This document shows, piece by piece, positions 44,453-53,247 of a stretch of 64,000 nucleotides of DNA. Each line of letters begins with the position of its first letter. Position 1 is the first letter of the stretch. A program made the translations under genes and the position numbers. Origin of the DNA: a bacterium (GTDB lineage: Bacteria > Pseudomonadota > Gammaproteobacteria > Pseudomonadales > Moraxellaceae); contig JAQSDB010000003.1 of the NCBI GenBank assembly GCA_029945725.1, positions 437,842-501,841 on the forward strand, given 5' to 3'. A model generated the notes under the pieces. It saw only the letters and a program-made list of their open reading frames with translations. It was not told the DNA's origin and made no database searches.

Positions 44453-45856
44453 ATGACGCTTGCCTACCTGATGACGGTCCTCCTTGGTCTTTTTTCCGGA
44501 GGCCTTCTGGTTTTCATTCTGCGGGCCTCGCAGTTGAGGATCTTGTCCGTTGAAAACCAGCGCCTGCAGGATGCCTTGCAGCAGCAGGCGATCGAGGCAG
44601 CACGGCAGCAGGAGCGTTTGTTGGCCGCTGGCGAGCAAGAAAAAATTTCTGCGGCCGTGCGTGAAAAACTGGAGCAGGAACGCAGCGCGCTGGAGCTGGC
44701 CTTGCGTGAGCGCGAGACCCGCTTCGCTGAAATTGATACGCGCTTACAGGCCGAGCGTGAGCAGGTGGCCGTGCAGGCCAGGTTTGTCAAAGAGCAGGAG
44801 CAGATGCTGAAGTTGCAGTTTGAGCAGCTGGCCACGAAGATCTTTGAAGAAAAATCACAGAAATTCTCCGAGCAGAACAAAACGGGCCTGGATACCCTGC
44901 TGAGTCCATTGCGCGAGCAGATCAAGGATTTTCGCGAGAAGGTGGAAAATACCTACAGCAATGAAGCGCGTGAGCGTTTTGCCCTGAAAGAACAGATTCT
45001 GCGACTGGAAGGCCTTAACAGGCAGATCAGCGATGATGCCAGCAATCTGGCCAAAGCGCTGAAGGGCGACAAGAAGCTGCAGGGTAACTGGGGTGAAATG
45101 ATCCTGACGCGCGTCCTGGAGCAGTCCGGCCTGCACGAAGGGCGTGAGTACGTCACCCAGTTCTCGACCAGGAATGACGATGGCCAGCGCATGGTTCCCG
45201 ATGCGATTGTGCACCTGCCGGAAAACCGCGACATCGTCATAGACTCAAAGGTTTCCCTTAACGACTACATGCTTTATTGCGAAGCGGAAGGCGATGACGA
45301 GCGCAAGCTTTTCCTCAAGCAGCACACCACCGCCGTGCGCAATCACATCAAGACCCTGAGCGAAAAGCGTTACGAAGACCTGCCCGAGCTGCGTACTCTG
45401 GATTTCGTGTTCATGTTCATGCCCGTTGAGGCGGCTTTCATGCTTGCGGTCGAGCATGACAAGGCGCTGTTCAGCGAAGCCTTCGACAAGAAAATAATCA
45501 TCGTCAGCCCCACTACATTGCTGGCGACGTTGCGTACGGTGGAGTCGATCTGGCGTTACGAGCGCCAGAACCAGAATGCCGAGAAAATTGCCAAGGAAGC
45601 CGGTGGTCTGCACGATAAATTTGTCACCTTGCTCGGCCATCTTGAGGATCTTGGCCGTGCGATAGAGCGTAGTCAGGACAGCTATCGCAAAACGATTGCC
45701 GGCGTCACCGGGCATGGTGGCCTCATGGGGCGTGTGAAGAACCTGAAAGACCTGGGTGCCAAGGCCAAAAAATCCCTGCCTTCGCCTTCGGCGGCGGTGC
45801 TGGGTGATCCTGACAATATTGCCGATGAAACCGATGCGGAGAATGCCGAATCATGA
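44453..45856 (+). CDS. rmuC: DNA recombination protein RmuC
   Basis: RmuC (467 aa) limits inversions at short inverted repeats and has a nuclease-like fold. An N-terminal membrane anchor (about residues 1-22) and a long coiled coil (30-190) precede the conserved domain, with GNWGEMILTRVLEQSGL, DIVIDSKVSLNDY and FVFMFMPVEAAFM. The C-terminus is acidic. A purine-rich site (AAGGA) precedes the ATG, and the stop overlaps the glutathione transferase start by four bases. Confidence 0.94.
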   Translation: MTLAYLMTVLLGLFSGGLLVFILRASQLRILSVENQRLQDALQQQAIEAARQQERLLAAGEQEKISAAVREKLEQERSALELALRERETRFAEIDTRLQAEREQVAVQARFVKEQEQMLKLQFEQLATKIFEEKSQKFSEQNKTGLDTLLSPLREQIKDFREKVENTYSNEARERFALKEQILRLEGLNRQISDDASNLAKALKGDKKLQGNWGEMILTRVLEQSGLHEGREYVTQFSTRNDDGQRMVPDAIVHLPENRDIVIDSKVSLNDYMLYCEAEGDDERKLFLKQHTTAVRNHIKTLSEKRYEDLPELRTLDFVFMFMPVEAAFMLAVEHDKALFSEAFDKKIIIVSPTTLLATLRTVESIWRYERQNQNAEKIAKEAGGLHDKFVTLLGHLEDLGRAIERSQDSYRKTIAGVTGHGGLMGRVKNLKDLGAKAKKSLPSPSAAVLGDPDNIADETDAENAES

Positions 45857-46458
45857 AGTTGATTGCTTCCCTAACCAGTCCTTTTGCGCGCAAGGTGCGT
45901 ATTGTGCTGGCTGAAAAGAACATTCCCTTTGATCTCGTCATCGATATTCCCTGGAATGCCGACACCGAAGTGCCGAAGTTCAATCCTCTGGGAAAAATTC
46001 CCGTACTGGTGCGTGATGGCGGTGGCACCTTGTTTGATTCGCGTGTGATTGTGGAATACCTGGAGGAGTTCAAGCCGTGGCCCATGTTGATTCCGGCCGA
46101 TGCGGAAGACCGCATTGCGGTGAAAAAATGGGAGGCGCTGGCTGATGGCATCAGTGATGCCGCGGCGATCATATTTCTGGAACGAAAACGTCCGGAGTCA
46201 CAGCAAAGTAAGGACTGGATTGCGCGGCAGCAGAAAAAAATAGACAACGGTCTGGCGGCCATGAATACATCCGTGGCCGGCAACTTTTGCGTTGGTGAAG
46301 GCTTTACGCTGGCCGATATTGCCGTGGGTTCCTGTCTCGGCTATCTGGACTGCCGTTTTCCTGAACTGGACTGGCGCAAGGGCTTTGCTGTGCTGGCGGC
46401 GCTGTCCGAAAGACTGGCGCTGCGCCCGGCCTTTCAGGCAACGCTTCCTGTTACGTGA
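45853..46458 (+). CDS. Glutathione S-transferase family protein (YibF-like)
   Basis: A 201-residue two-domain GST. The thioredoxin-like N-domain has the early TSPFARKVRIVLAEK motif, with Ser as likely catalytic residue, and the cis-Pro/Ser glutathione motifs KIPVLV and LFDSRVIVEYL. The C-domain is helical (EGFTLADIAVGSCLGYLD). It is translationally coupled to rmuC by an ATGA overlap. Substrate unknown. Confidence 0.9.
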   Translation: MKLIASLTSPFARKVRIVLAEKNIPFDLVIDIPWNADTEVPKFNPLGKIPVLVRDGGGTLFDSRVIVEYLEEFKPWPMLIPADAEDRIAVKKWEALADGISDAAAIIFLERKRPESQQSKDWIARQQKKIDNGLAAMNTSVAGNFCVGEGFTLADIAVGSCLGYLDCRFPELDWRKGFAVLAALSERLALRPAFQATLPVT

Positions 46459-46465
46459 TATTTTC

Positions 46466-46508
46466 CAGGCAATAAAAAAGCCGGCATTGCCGGCTTTTTT
46501 ATTGCCTG
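46466..46508. terminator. Bidirectional terminator with 20-bp perfect stem
   Basis: Arms 46466-46485 and 46489-46508 pair perfectly around a three-base loop. GCCGGC forms the core, A6/T6 lie outside it, and pairing continues another seven bases (CAGGCAAT). It ends both the rmuC-GST unit and the convergent glycosyltransferase operon. Confidence 0.9.
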
Positions 46509-46523
46509 TGACGCTGGCGGTTT

Positions 46524-48671
46524 TCAGTTTTCAAGATCAGCCACCCTGAAGGCGGCGGGCGCCAGTCCCTGTGCGAAGCGTTCGCGCATATGCCGGTAAG
46601 CCTTTTCCATGTGCGTAGCTTGCTGCTTCATATTGAAGGAGGGGGCCTGTGTCCGGGTTTCTACCAGCCGACGGCGCAGCGCTGCCAGTTGTTCGCGATC
46701 CCGATACAGTTCCAGCGCCTTTTCTTCGTAGTGCTGCCATGAAGACACAACCAGCTCGTCCAGTTTGCAACTGCGGACCAGGCTGGCGCCGACGCGGCTG
46801 GCAAACGTTGCGCCAGGGCAGGTCAATGCCGGTGTGCCGGCCCAGAGCGATTCAGCTGTCGTGGTGTGACCGTTGAAATAACGGGTGTCCAGAAAAAGAT
46901 CGGCAGCACCCTGGCGGGCTATGTGTTCGGCCGGCGTCACGCGGCTTGCAAAGAGCAACCGTTGTGGATCAATCCCGCGCCACTCCGCTTCGCGCCTGAG
47001 GTTCATTATGTGGGCGGTACTGCTTGCCAGTAACCACAGCACACTGTCCGGAGCGGCCTTGAGGATGCGCATCCAGCAGGAAAAAATTTCCGGCTCTATT
47101 TTTGAGCAAATGTTGAGGCAGGCAAAAACAAATTTATCAGCAGGTAGTCCAAGGGACTCGCGTACTGGAACCACTGGCGGTGCGTCTTCGGTACTGCATA
47201 CAAAATAGCAGCCAGGCAGGGTGACTTCGGCTTCGCTGCACCAGTCCGGGCCGGGACTGACGATGGCATCGGAAATGACATAATCAATCCACGGTGCGCC
47301 GCTGCTGTAGGCCGCGCCTTGCCAGCTCACCTGGATTGGTGCAGGACGAGACGCGAGAACCTCCGGGCGTGGCTTGTCATTATAGACGGCGAGATCGACA
47401 ACAATGTCGAGGTTCAGCGCCTTGATCCGGCTGGCTGCCTCTTCATCGCTGACGAGGCTGAGGTCGACCCAGTTGATCCCGGGGGTATTGCGAATGGTTT
47501 TTATATTGGTGCTGGCATCGTCCGGCCCCAGGGAAAGAATGAAAACATCGACCGCTTGCAGGTCGTGAGCGGCGAAGAAGTGGCGGAATAAAAGACCGGT
47601 GACATGATGACCAAAGCGGGTGGCGGCATAAGCAACACGCAGGCGTTGCGGAGCCGCTGAGGCCGCATGTAAAAAAGCCCGGGTGCGCCGCTGAATCTGG
47701 GCGCCGATATGCCGTGCCAGTAGCTGCTGCTCCTGCGCATTGATAGGAGCCCCCATGGAGATATAGGCGAGCCCCGTGGTCTCGCCGTTACCGGGGTTGC
47801 GAATGAAATCGCTGAAAATATCGCCATACAACGGCCAGTGGCGCCAGTTGCAGGCGCGCAGGTGCTCCTGCTGGCGCAGCAGGAAGATCAGGCGCGGATC
47901 AATGCCCGCATCGTGGCCACGCAGGTGGTTAAGGCGCGCGCGCGCCTCTGCCCAGCGTGCGTTGTCTACACTGTGCAGCCGTGAAAAAATTTTCCGGCTG
48001 CTGTCGATCTCGCCATTGGCGGCGAGGGCGATAGCAAGACTGAACATGGCCTTGCCGTTTTCCGGTTCGCGCTGCAAAACGGTATTCAGCAAGGCAATGG
48101 CGGCTTCGTAGTGCCCCAGGCCCAGTTCCAGTTCCCCGAGGCTTTGCCAGGGCCGGGTGTGCCGGGGTTGGTGTTGCACAAGAACGCGATAGTCCTCGGC
48201 CGCTTCACTCAGGCGATTGTCTCGCACCAGCAGGCCGGCACGGTTATGCCGGGCGCCATAATGTTCCCCGCGCCTGATCAGTTCGCTGTATTCGTTCAGG
48301 GCTTCGGCAGGCCGGCCGGTGTTTTCCAGAATGACGGCAAGATTGAAACGCAGCTGCGCATCGTCAACGCGAGTCAGTGACTGGCGGAACAGGGCTTCGG
48401 CTTCCTGGTGACGGCCGAGGCCGGCGTAAAGACTGCCAAGGGCGGAGGCGGCGGGGGCGTGCGCGGGATTGCGTTGCAGTGCGCAGGTGAATGAGCGGAT
48501 TGCCTCCTCGATCTGGTCGAGGGCATGGGCGCAGGCACCCAGCAGGAAAGCATGCTGGGCACTTGCCTCGGAATGACGGATCAGGAACTCCCTCGCCCCT
48601 GCCGCATCGCCCGCCTGCAACAGGGACACCGCCGGTGACAGCGGCGGCATGGCGGCCAATGTTTCCTGCAT
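46524..48671 (-). CDS. TPR/GT41 (SPINDLY/OGT-type) glycosyltransferase
   Basis: This 715-residue protein has an N-terminal superhelix of tetratricopeptide repeats (about residues 10-260) and a C-terminal GT41 catalytic region. Family blocks are GHHVTGLLFRHFF (the HxxG-type loop), RPAPIQVSWQGAAYSSGAPW, the LNICSKIEPEIF segment with the conserved Lys, LLFASRVTPAEH, and FNGHTTTAESLWAGTPALT for nucleotide-sugar binding. There is no signal peptide, so it acts in the cytoplasm, presumably adding a sugar from UDP- or GDP-sugar to Ser/Thr or Asn of a protein. It starts in the stop of the exported FecR-domain gene (TGATG), so the two are coupled; that protein is the obvious candidate substrate (inference). 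Confidence 0.88.
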   Translation of the reverse strand: MQETLAAMPPLSPAVSLLQAGDAAGAREFLIRHSEASAQHAFLLGACAHALDQIEEAIRSFTCALQRNPAHAPAASALGSLYAGLGRHQEAEALFRQSLTRVDDAQLRFNLAVILENTGRPAEALNEYSELIRRGEHYGARHNRAGLLVRDNRLSEAAEDYRVLVQHQPRHTRPWQSLGELELGLGHYEAAIALLNTVLQREPENGKAMFSLAIALAANGEIDSSRKIFSRLHSVDNARWAEARARLNHLRGHDAGIDPRLIFLLRQQEHLRACNWRHWPLYGDIFSDFIRNPGNGETTGLAYISMGAPINAQEQQLLARHIGAQIQRRTRAFLHAASAAPQRLRVAYAATRFGHHVTGLLFRHFFAAHDLQAVDVFILSLGPDDASTNIKTIRNTPGINWVDLSLVSDEEAASRIKALNLDIVVDLAVYNDKPRPEVLASRPAPIQVSWQGAAYSSGAPWIDYVISDAIVSPGPDWCSEAEVTLPGCYFVCSTEDAPPVVPVRESLGLPADKFVFACLNICSKIEPEIFSCWMRILKAAPDSVLWLLASSTAHIMNLRREAEWRGIDPQRLLFASRVTPAEHIARQGAADLFLDTRYFNGHTTTAESLWAGTPALTCPGATFASRVGASLVRSCKLDELVVSSWQHYEEKALELYRDREQLAALRRRLVETRTQAPSFNMKQQATHMEKAYRHMRERFAQGLAPAAFRVADLEN

Positions 48672-50200
48672 CACGGAATGGGTGCCGTGATGGCGCCGCG
48701 GGTGAAAGCGGCGGCCCCGTCAACGACGCGGCCCAGATCCGAGATGTGGTAACCAAGACCGATCTGCTGCGCCTGCTGGCCGGAGAAGAAGCCGCTGATG
48801 TTGCCCGAGCAGGCACCCGCGCTGGCGCATGCCGTGCCGCCGGCACTGATGCCGGTCGCGGCAAAGCTCGCGGTCCCGGTTGCCGAGGTGTTGGCATAAT
48901 CCACCGCCAGGTTGCTGACAGGTGTCAGCGTGCTGAGCGTGTAATTCCCCAGAGAAGCCCCGCTGCTGTTTTTCATGGCGACATCGAGATCAATCGCGAC
49001 GGTGGGTGTGGCGCCGAAACTCACCATGATCTTGGAGTTGCCGCCCAGCGTGCCGGTGCTGCCATCATTGCCCGTCGCGGTGGTGCCGCCACTGAGGGAG
49101 TAGGTGGCCGAGGCCCCGGGCTTGAAGGCCAGAAAGGCGCTGGCCGGGGTCATCGGGCCGGTGACGTAGTGCAGGGAATCATTGGCTCCCAGCGTGGTGG
49201 CGCTGCCGTTGATGCTGATGTCGCCCTTGGTCCAGCGTCCCCAGTTCAGGCTGCCGGAACTGCCGGTATCGGTGGCGATGGCGGCGTTACGCGCCAGATT
49301 TTGCCCGTTCGGGTTGCTGGCGGCACTGACCAGGCCCTGGCTGTCATAGGTGTTGGTCAGGCTGGAGTCGGCGCCGGCGGCATAATACCCCCCCATGAAG
49401 CCCGAACTGCCCGGAGCGACGGAGTTGCCCGGGTTGGCATAGGCGAGGCTGTAGCCTGCCGCGTCCGGCGCTATGGTGGTAAAGAGGAAGAGGTAATCGC
49501 CATTGGCGTTCTGCACATTGCCAACCGCGGCGGTGTTGCCGGTGCCGTGATCCTGGCTGTTTTCATCGCCCTGATCCTGGTCGCCATTCACGCCGGAAGC
49601 CTGCAGGTCAGCCTGTTCATTGCCCAGGGCGGGCGGGCTGCCGGCATCGGGGACGCTGATGTTCTGGCCGGCGCCACCGGTAACCTCGCCCTGATTGTTG
49701 ACGACATGAACGAAGCCCGAACCCACGCTGACGACCAGTCCGTGCGGCGTCATGGTGGCGCGATAGCCGGTGCCGCGGATCCCGATGGTGGCAACGGGCG
49801 TGCGCACTTTGTAGCTCTGCTTGTTCACCTTGCCGATCGCGCCGGTGATGGTGCGCATGCCGCCCTGCAAGAGGCTGAAGAAGAGGGAGGTCTCTTCCGG
49901 CTTGCGGTTGCTGTAGAGGTATTCATCCACCCCGAAAACCGTGTTGGGTTGCAGCGAGACAAAGCCGCCATCGCTGAAACGGATCTGCAGGCGGCCGGCG
50001 CGGGTGCTGATCCGGTCGCCACCGTTGATGACATCGCCCTTCTGCAGCTGGCGGCTGCTGCCGTCCGGCAGACTGGCCGTGACGGCACCCGAGACGAAGC
50101 TGACACGCCCGGCGGTTTCGGCCAGCGCGCTGGTGGACAGCATGGCGATAGAGGCGGCCAGCAGGCCCTTGCCATTCAACACAGTCTTGAATACACGCAT
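48671..50200 (-). CDS. Exported FecR-domain protein with TbpB-like C-terminal barrel domain
   Basis: A 509-residue exported protein. The signal peptide ends near residue 28. A FecR domain follows (about 35-150), with the hallmark VRTPVATIGIRGTGY at 132-146. A Gln/Asp/Asn-rich linker (196-225) leads to a Gly/Ser/Thr-rich beta region with LNWGRWTKG and LHYVTGPMTP. Near the end, GFFSGQQAQQIGLGY (470-484) resembles the terminal barrel motif of transferrin-binding-protein-B-like domains, which Slam proteins export. There is no lipobox, sigma factor or TonB receptor nearby, so this is not a classical FecR signalling protein. It may be a surface or secreted protein. The many Ser/Thr/Asn residues would suit glycosylation. 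Confidence 0.82.
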   Translation of the reverse strand: MRVFKTVLNGKGLLAASIAMLSTSALAETAGRVSFVSGAVTASLPDGSSRQLQKGDVINGGDRISTRAGRLQIRFSDGGFVSLQPNTVFGVDEYLYSNRKPEETSLFFSLLQGGMRTITGAIGKVNKQSYKVRTPVATIGIRGTGYRATMTPHGLVVSVGSGFVHVVNNQGEVTGGAGQNISVPDAGSPPALGNEQADLQASGVNGDQDQGDENSQDHGTGNTAAVGNVQNANGDYLFLFTTIAPDAAGYSLAYANPGNSVAPGSSGFMGGYYAAGADSSLTNTYDSQGLVSAASNPNGQNLARNAAIATDTGSSGSLNWGRWTKGDISINGSATTLGANDSLHYVTGPMTPASAFLAFKPGASATYSLSGGTTATGNDGSTGTLGGNSKIMVSFGATPTVAIDLDVAMKNSSGASLGNYTLSTLTPVSNLAVDYANTSATGTASFAATGISAGGTACASAGACSGNISGFFSGQQAQQIGLGYHISDLGRVVDGAAAFTRGAITAPIP

Positions 50201-50212
50201 GATGATTCTCCC

Positions 50213-51538
50213 TTACATCCCGTAACGCAGGTCAAGACTGATGACATGGCGGTCATAGTCACTCAGCACAATGTTTGAGGTGTTCTTGCTGTAGGTGTAG
50301 GTCGGCCGGACGCTGAAATGAGGCGTCGGCTGATAGACGGCCCCGAGACCCAGGTCAGTCCCGGTATCTTCGCGGGTTACCAGAAACAAGGGGTCTGTTC
50401 CGCCAAACTTGCGCTGCTCGACACTGAGTGACGCGGTAAGACGCACCTGGCTGGACAGGCCAAGACTGCCGCCCAGACGCAGGCCGTAGAAGTCCTGGCT
50501 GAGGTAGTCGTTGCCATCGGAGTTTTCCTGGCCGCCATAAAGGCCTGCATAAAGGGCGGGGGCAAGATCGCCGTTGAAGGCCTGCGAGTAGCCGGCACCG
50601 ACCGTGTAGCGCCGGGCATCCGGCGTGCCCTTGAGATGGTAATCAAGGTGACTGGCCTGGACATAGGCGGAGGCGGCGGCATTTTCGCTGGCGGCATACT
50701 GGTACTGGGTCAGGATGCCGTAAAGGCTGCGGAAGGCATTGTTGTCGAGGCGGTAATCCTGGGCCTGGAACTTGGCGAGCAGGCTGCTGTGTCCTGCCCG
50801 GTAGGCGGCGCCCAGGGCGGCATCAGAGACCTGATTGTTGAACGTATCCTGATCAGGGTAGACGCGGCCGCTGAGGGCGGCATCACCGAGCAGGCTCCAG
50901 GCAGGATTGAGGGAGTACTCAACACTGGCGCCTGCGGCGGCCTGTTGAAAGCGGTCTTCCTGTCGGGTGGCAACGCCGTTGAGGGTGAAGGGCAGGCCAC
51001 CGAAGGCCGGCAGGGCGATCTGTGTATTGCTGGTGCTGCTGCTGACATTGCTGTCATAGCCGAGGCCGAGCTGCACATAGCCACTGACCCGCCGTTTTTC
51101 ACTGATGCCGCGCTGGCTGAGCGCGCCGAGGTACTGCTGAATCAGCGCCGTGACTTCGGCCGGAGGCTGTGACTGCTCCACCAGTGCCAGTTCTTCCCGG
51201 GCACTCGCGTTTTCGCCGAGTGCCATGTGGGCGCGTGCCATCTGCATGCGGCAGGGGCCGTTTTTCGGATCGGTTGCCAGGCAGCGCTCGAAGGCAAAGG
51301 CGGCAATGCTGGATTGCCCGGACTCAAGTGCTGCCTGCCCGTACAGGTAGTCGTAATCCGGGTCGCCCGCCCGTTCATCCTCCAGCGGCGCCAGCAGGTC
51401 AAAGGCTGACTTGGGCTGGTGCTGGCCCAGCAGTGCCTCAGCCTGGACCAGCGTCGGGTCGGTGCTGGCAGCCAGCACCAGTGGATGCAGTGCAAAGAGG
51501 GTGAGCGCAAGAGCAGCGCGTAAAGGAAGACGTCTCAT
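50213..51538 (-). CDS. Slam-like outer-membrane protein (TPR + beta-barrel)
   Basis: The 441-residue product has a signal peptide (about 23 residues), a periplasmic TPR domain (about residues 25-150) and a C-terminal beta-barrel of about 14 strands. The junction, PPAEVTALIQQYLGAL followed by SGYVQLGLGYDSNVS, is the pattern seen in Slam/DUF560 proteins, which move surface lipoproteins across the outer membrane. The last strand ends ISLDLRYGM. AGGGA precedes the ATG at 51538. It is the first gene of the operon, 12 bases before the FecR-domain gene, and would export that protein (inference). A generic TPR porin is the alternative. Confidence 0.75.
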   Translation of the reverse strand: MRRLPLRAALALTLFALHPLVLAASTDPTLVQAEALLGQHQPKSAFDLLAPLEDERAGDPDYDYLYGQAALESGQSSIAAFAFERCLATDPKNGPCRMQMARAHMALGENASAREELALVEQSQPPAEVTALIQQYLGALSQRGISEKRRVSGYVQLGLGYDSNVSSSTSNTQIALPAFGGLPFTLNGVATRQEDRFQQAAAGASVEYSLNPAWSLLGDAALSGRVYPDQDTFNNQVSDAALGAAYRAGHSSLLAKFQAQDYRLDNNAFRSLYGILTQYQYAASENAAASAYVQASHLDYHLKGTPDARRYTVGAGYSQAFNGDLAPALYAGLYGGQENSDGNDYLSQDFYGLRLGGSLGLSSQVRLTASLSVEQRKFGGTDPLFLVTREDTGTDLGLGAVYQPTPHFSVRPTYTYSKNTSNIVLSDYDRHVISLDLRYGM

Positions 51539-51699
51539 GTTTCTGATCCCTGAAAAAGACATAAAGCAGCCAAGGCCAAATAGTAGGCGGCTTGACGGCA
51601 GGTCACCATACCCGCGGTCGGAGCAATGCTTTCCTCGCACGCCGGCACATGCCCTTGTTACAATTCACGTCCTCCTTTCCCTATCTGTTTGCATCTGCC

Positions 51700-53244
51700 A
51701 TGACCGCATCCCGCAAGCCTTATGTGCTCATCGTGCTGGATGGCTTCGGCCACAGCGACAATCCCGACTCCAATGCCATCATGGCCGCGCATACCCCGAA
51801 CTGGGATCGCCTGTTGCAGGAAAATCCGCACAGCCTGATTTCCGGTTCCGGCGAGGATGTGGGCTTGCCGGATGGCCAGATGGGTAACTCCGAAGTCGGG
51901 CACATGAACCTGGGTGCCGGTCGCGTGGTCTATCAGGACTTCACCCGCGTCACCAAGGCGATTCGCGACGGCGATTTTTTTACCAACCCCGCCATTACCG
52001 CCGCCGTCGACAAGGCGGTTGCTGCCGGCAATGCCGTGCATGTTCTCGGTCTGCTTTCCGGGGGTGGTGTGCATTCGCATGAAGATCATCTGGCCGCCAT
52101 GGTTGATCTTGCGGCACAGCGTGGTGCGACAAGAATCTATGTGCATGCTTTTCTGGATGGCCGTGATACGCCGCCAAGGTCGGCACAGCCTTCGCTGCGG
52201 AAAATGGAAGCGCATCTGCAGGCGCTGGGCAAAGGCCGTGTTGCTTCGATCATCGGCCGCTACTACGCCATGGACAGGGATAATCGCTGGGAACGCGTCG
52301 AGCAGGCGTATCGCCTGCTGACGGAGGGCGTTGCCGTGCGTACAGCCGCTACCGCTGTAGAAGCGTTGCAGCAATCCTATGCAGCAGATGTCACGGACGA
52401 GTTTGTGAAGCCTTCCGTTATTGCCGGTCCGGGTGAGGCGCCGGCGCTGATCCGTGACGGCGATGCCGTGGTATTCATGAATTTCCGGGCCGATCGCGCA
52501 CGTGAAATCACCCGTGCATTTGTTGATGATGACTTCACGGGCTTTGAACGCAAAGTGCGGCCCCGTCTGGCCGGTTTTGTCATGCTGACGGAGTATGCCG
52601 CGAACATTAAGGCGCCCGCTGCCTATGCCCCGGAAAAACTCCGGAACACCCTGGGTGAATATCTGTCCAGCCTTGGCAAGACTCAGCTGCGTATTGCCGA
52701 AACCGAAAAATATGCGCACGTTACCTTTTTCTTCAGCGGCGGACGTGAAGAACCCTACCCCGGCGAAAAACGCATTCTGATCCCGTCGCCCAAGGTGGCA
52801 ACCTATGACTTGCAGCCGGAAATGAATGCCTTTCAGGTGACCGATGAGCTGGTGGCGGCCATCAAGTCCGGCGAATACGATGCCCTCATCTGCAACTACG
52901 CCAACGGCGACATGGTGGGTCATACCGGTGTGTTTGCGGCAGCCGTAAAAGCCGTTGAGGCGCTGGATGTCTGTATCGGTCGCCTGTATGAGGCGGTGCG
53001 GGCTGCCGGCGGTGAAATGCTGATTACGGCCGATCATGGCAATGTCGAGCAAATGGCGGATCCTGCCACCGGCCAGGCCCATACCGCGCATACCTGCGAT
53101 CCGGTGCCTTTCGTTTATGTCGGCCGTCCTGCGCATGTTCGTGATGGCGGCATCCTTTCGGATGTAGCGCCAACCCTGCTGACCCTGATGGGAATTCCTG
53201 TGCCGCCAGAGATGACAGGTAAGCCACTTGTTATCGTGGACTGA
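51700..53244 (+). CDS. gpmI: 2,3-bisphosphoglycerate-independent phosphoglycerate mutase
   Basis: This Mn-dependent enzyme of the alkaline-phosphatase superfamily interconverts 2- and 3-phosphoglycerate in glycolysis and gluconeogenesis. It has 514 residues, as in E. coli. The nucleophile Ser64 lies in [17 protein letters not shown], and metal ligands in VLDGFG, MVGHTG, ITADHGN and [11 protein letters not shown]. The ATG at 51700 gives the conserved N-terminus; the longer frame upstream overlaps the divergent promoter. It is followed after three bases by envC. Confidence 0.97.
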   Translation: MTASRKPYVLIVLDGFGHSDNPDSNAIMAAHTPNWDRLLQENPHSLISGSGEDVGLPDGQMGNSEVGHMNLGAGRVVYQDFTRVTKAIRDGDFFTNPAITAAVDKAVAAGNAVHVLGLLSGGGVHSHEDHLAAMVDLAAQRGATRIYVHAFLDGRDTPPRSAQPSLRKMEAHLQALGKGRVASIIGRYYAMDRDNRWERVEQAYRLLTEGVAVRTAATAVEALQQSYAADVTDEFVKPSVIAGPGEAPALIRDGDAVVFMNFRADRAREITRAFVDDDFTGFERKVRPRLAGFVMLTEYAANIKAPAAYAPEKLRNTLGEYLSSLGKTQLRIAETEKYAHVTFFFSGGREEPYPGEKRILIPSPKVATYDLQPEMNAFQVTDELVAAIKSGEYDALICNYANGDMVGHTGVFAAAVKAVEALDVCIGRLYEAVRAAGGEMLITADHGNVEQMADPATGQAHTAHTCDPVPFVYVGRPAHVRDGGILSDVAPTLLTLMGIPVPPEMTGKPLVIVD

Positions 53245-53247
53245 TTC

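Noticed and set aside
48671-50200. Iron-responsive FecR/sigma signalling locus
   Set aside because: There is no ECF sigma factor, TonB-dependent receptor or transmembrane anti-sigma layout.
48491-50278. A 595-codon plus-strand frame opposite the FecR-domain gene
   Set aside because: The sequence is Gly/Ala/Arg-rich without motifs. The minus-strand gene has a signal peptide, FecR hallmark residues and operon coupling.
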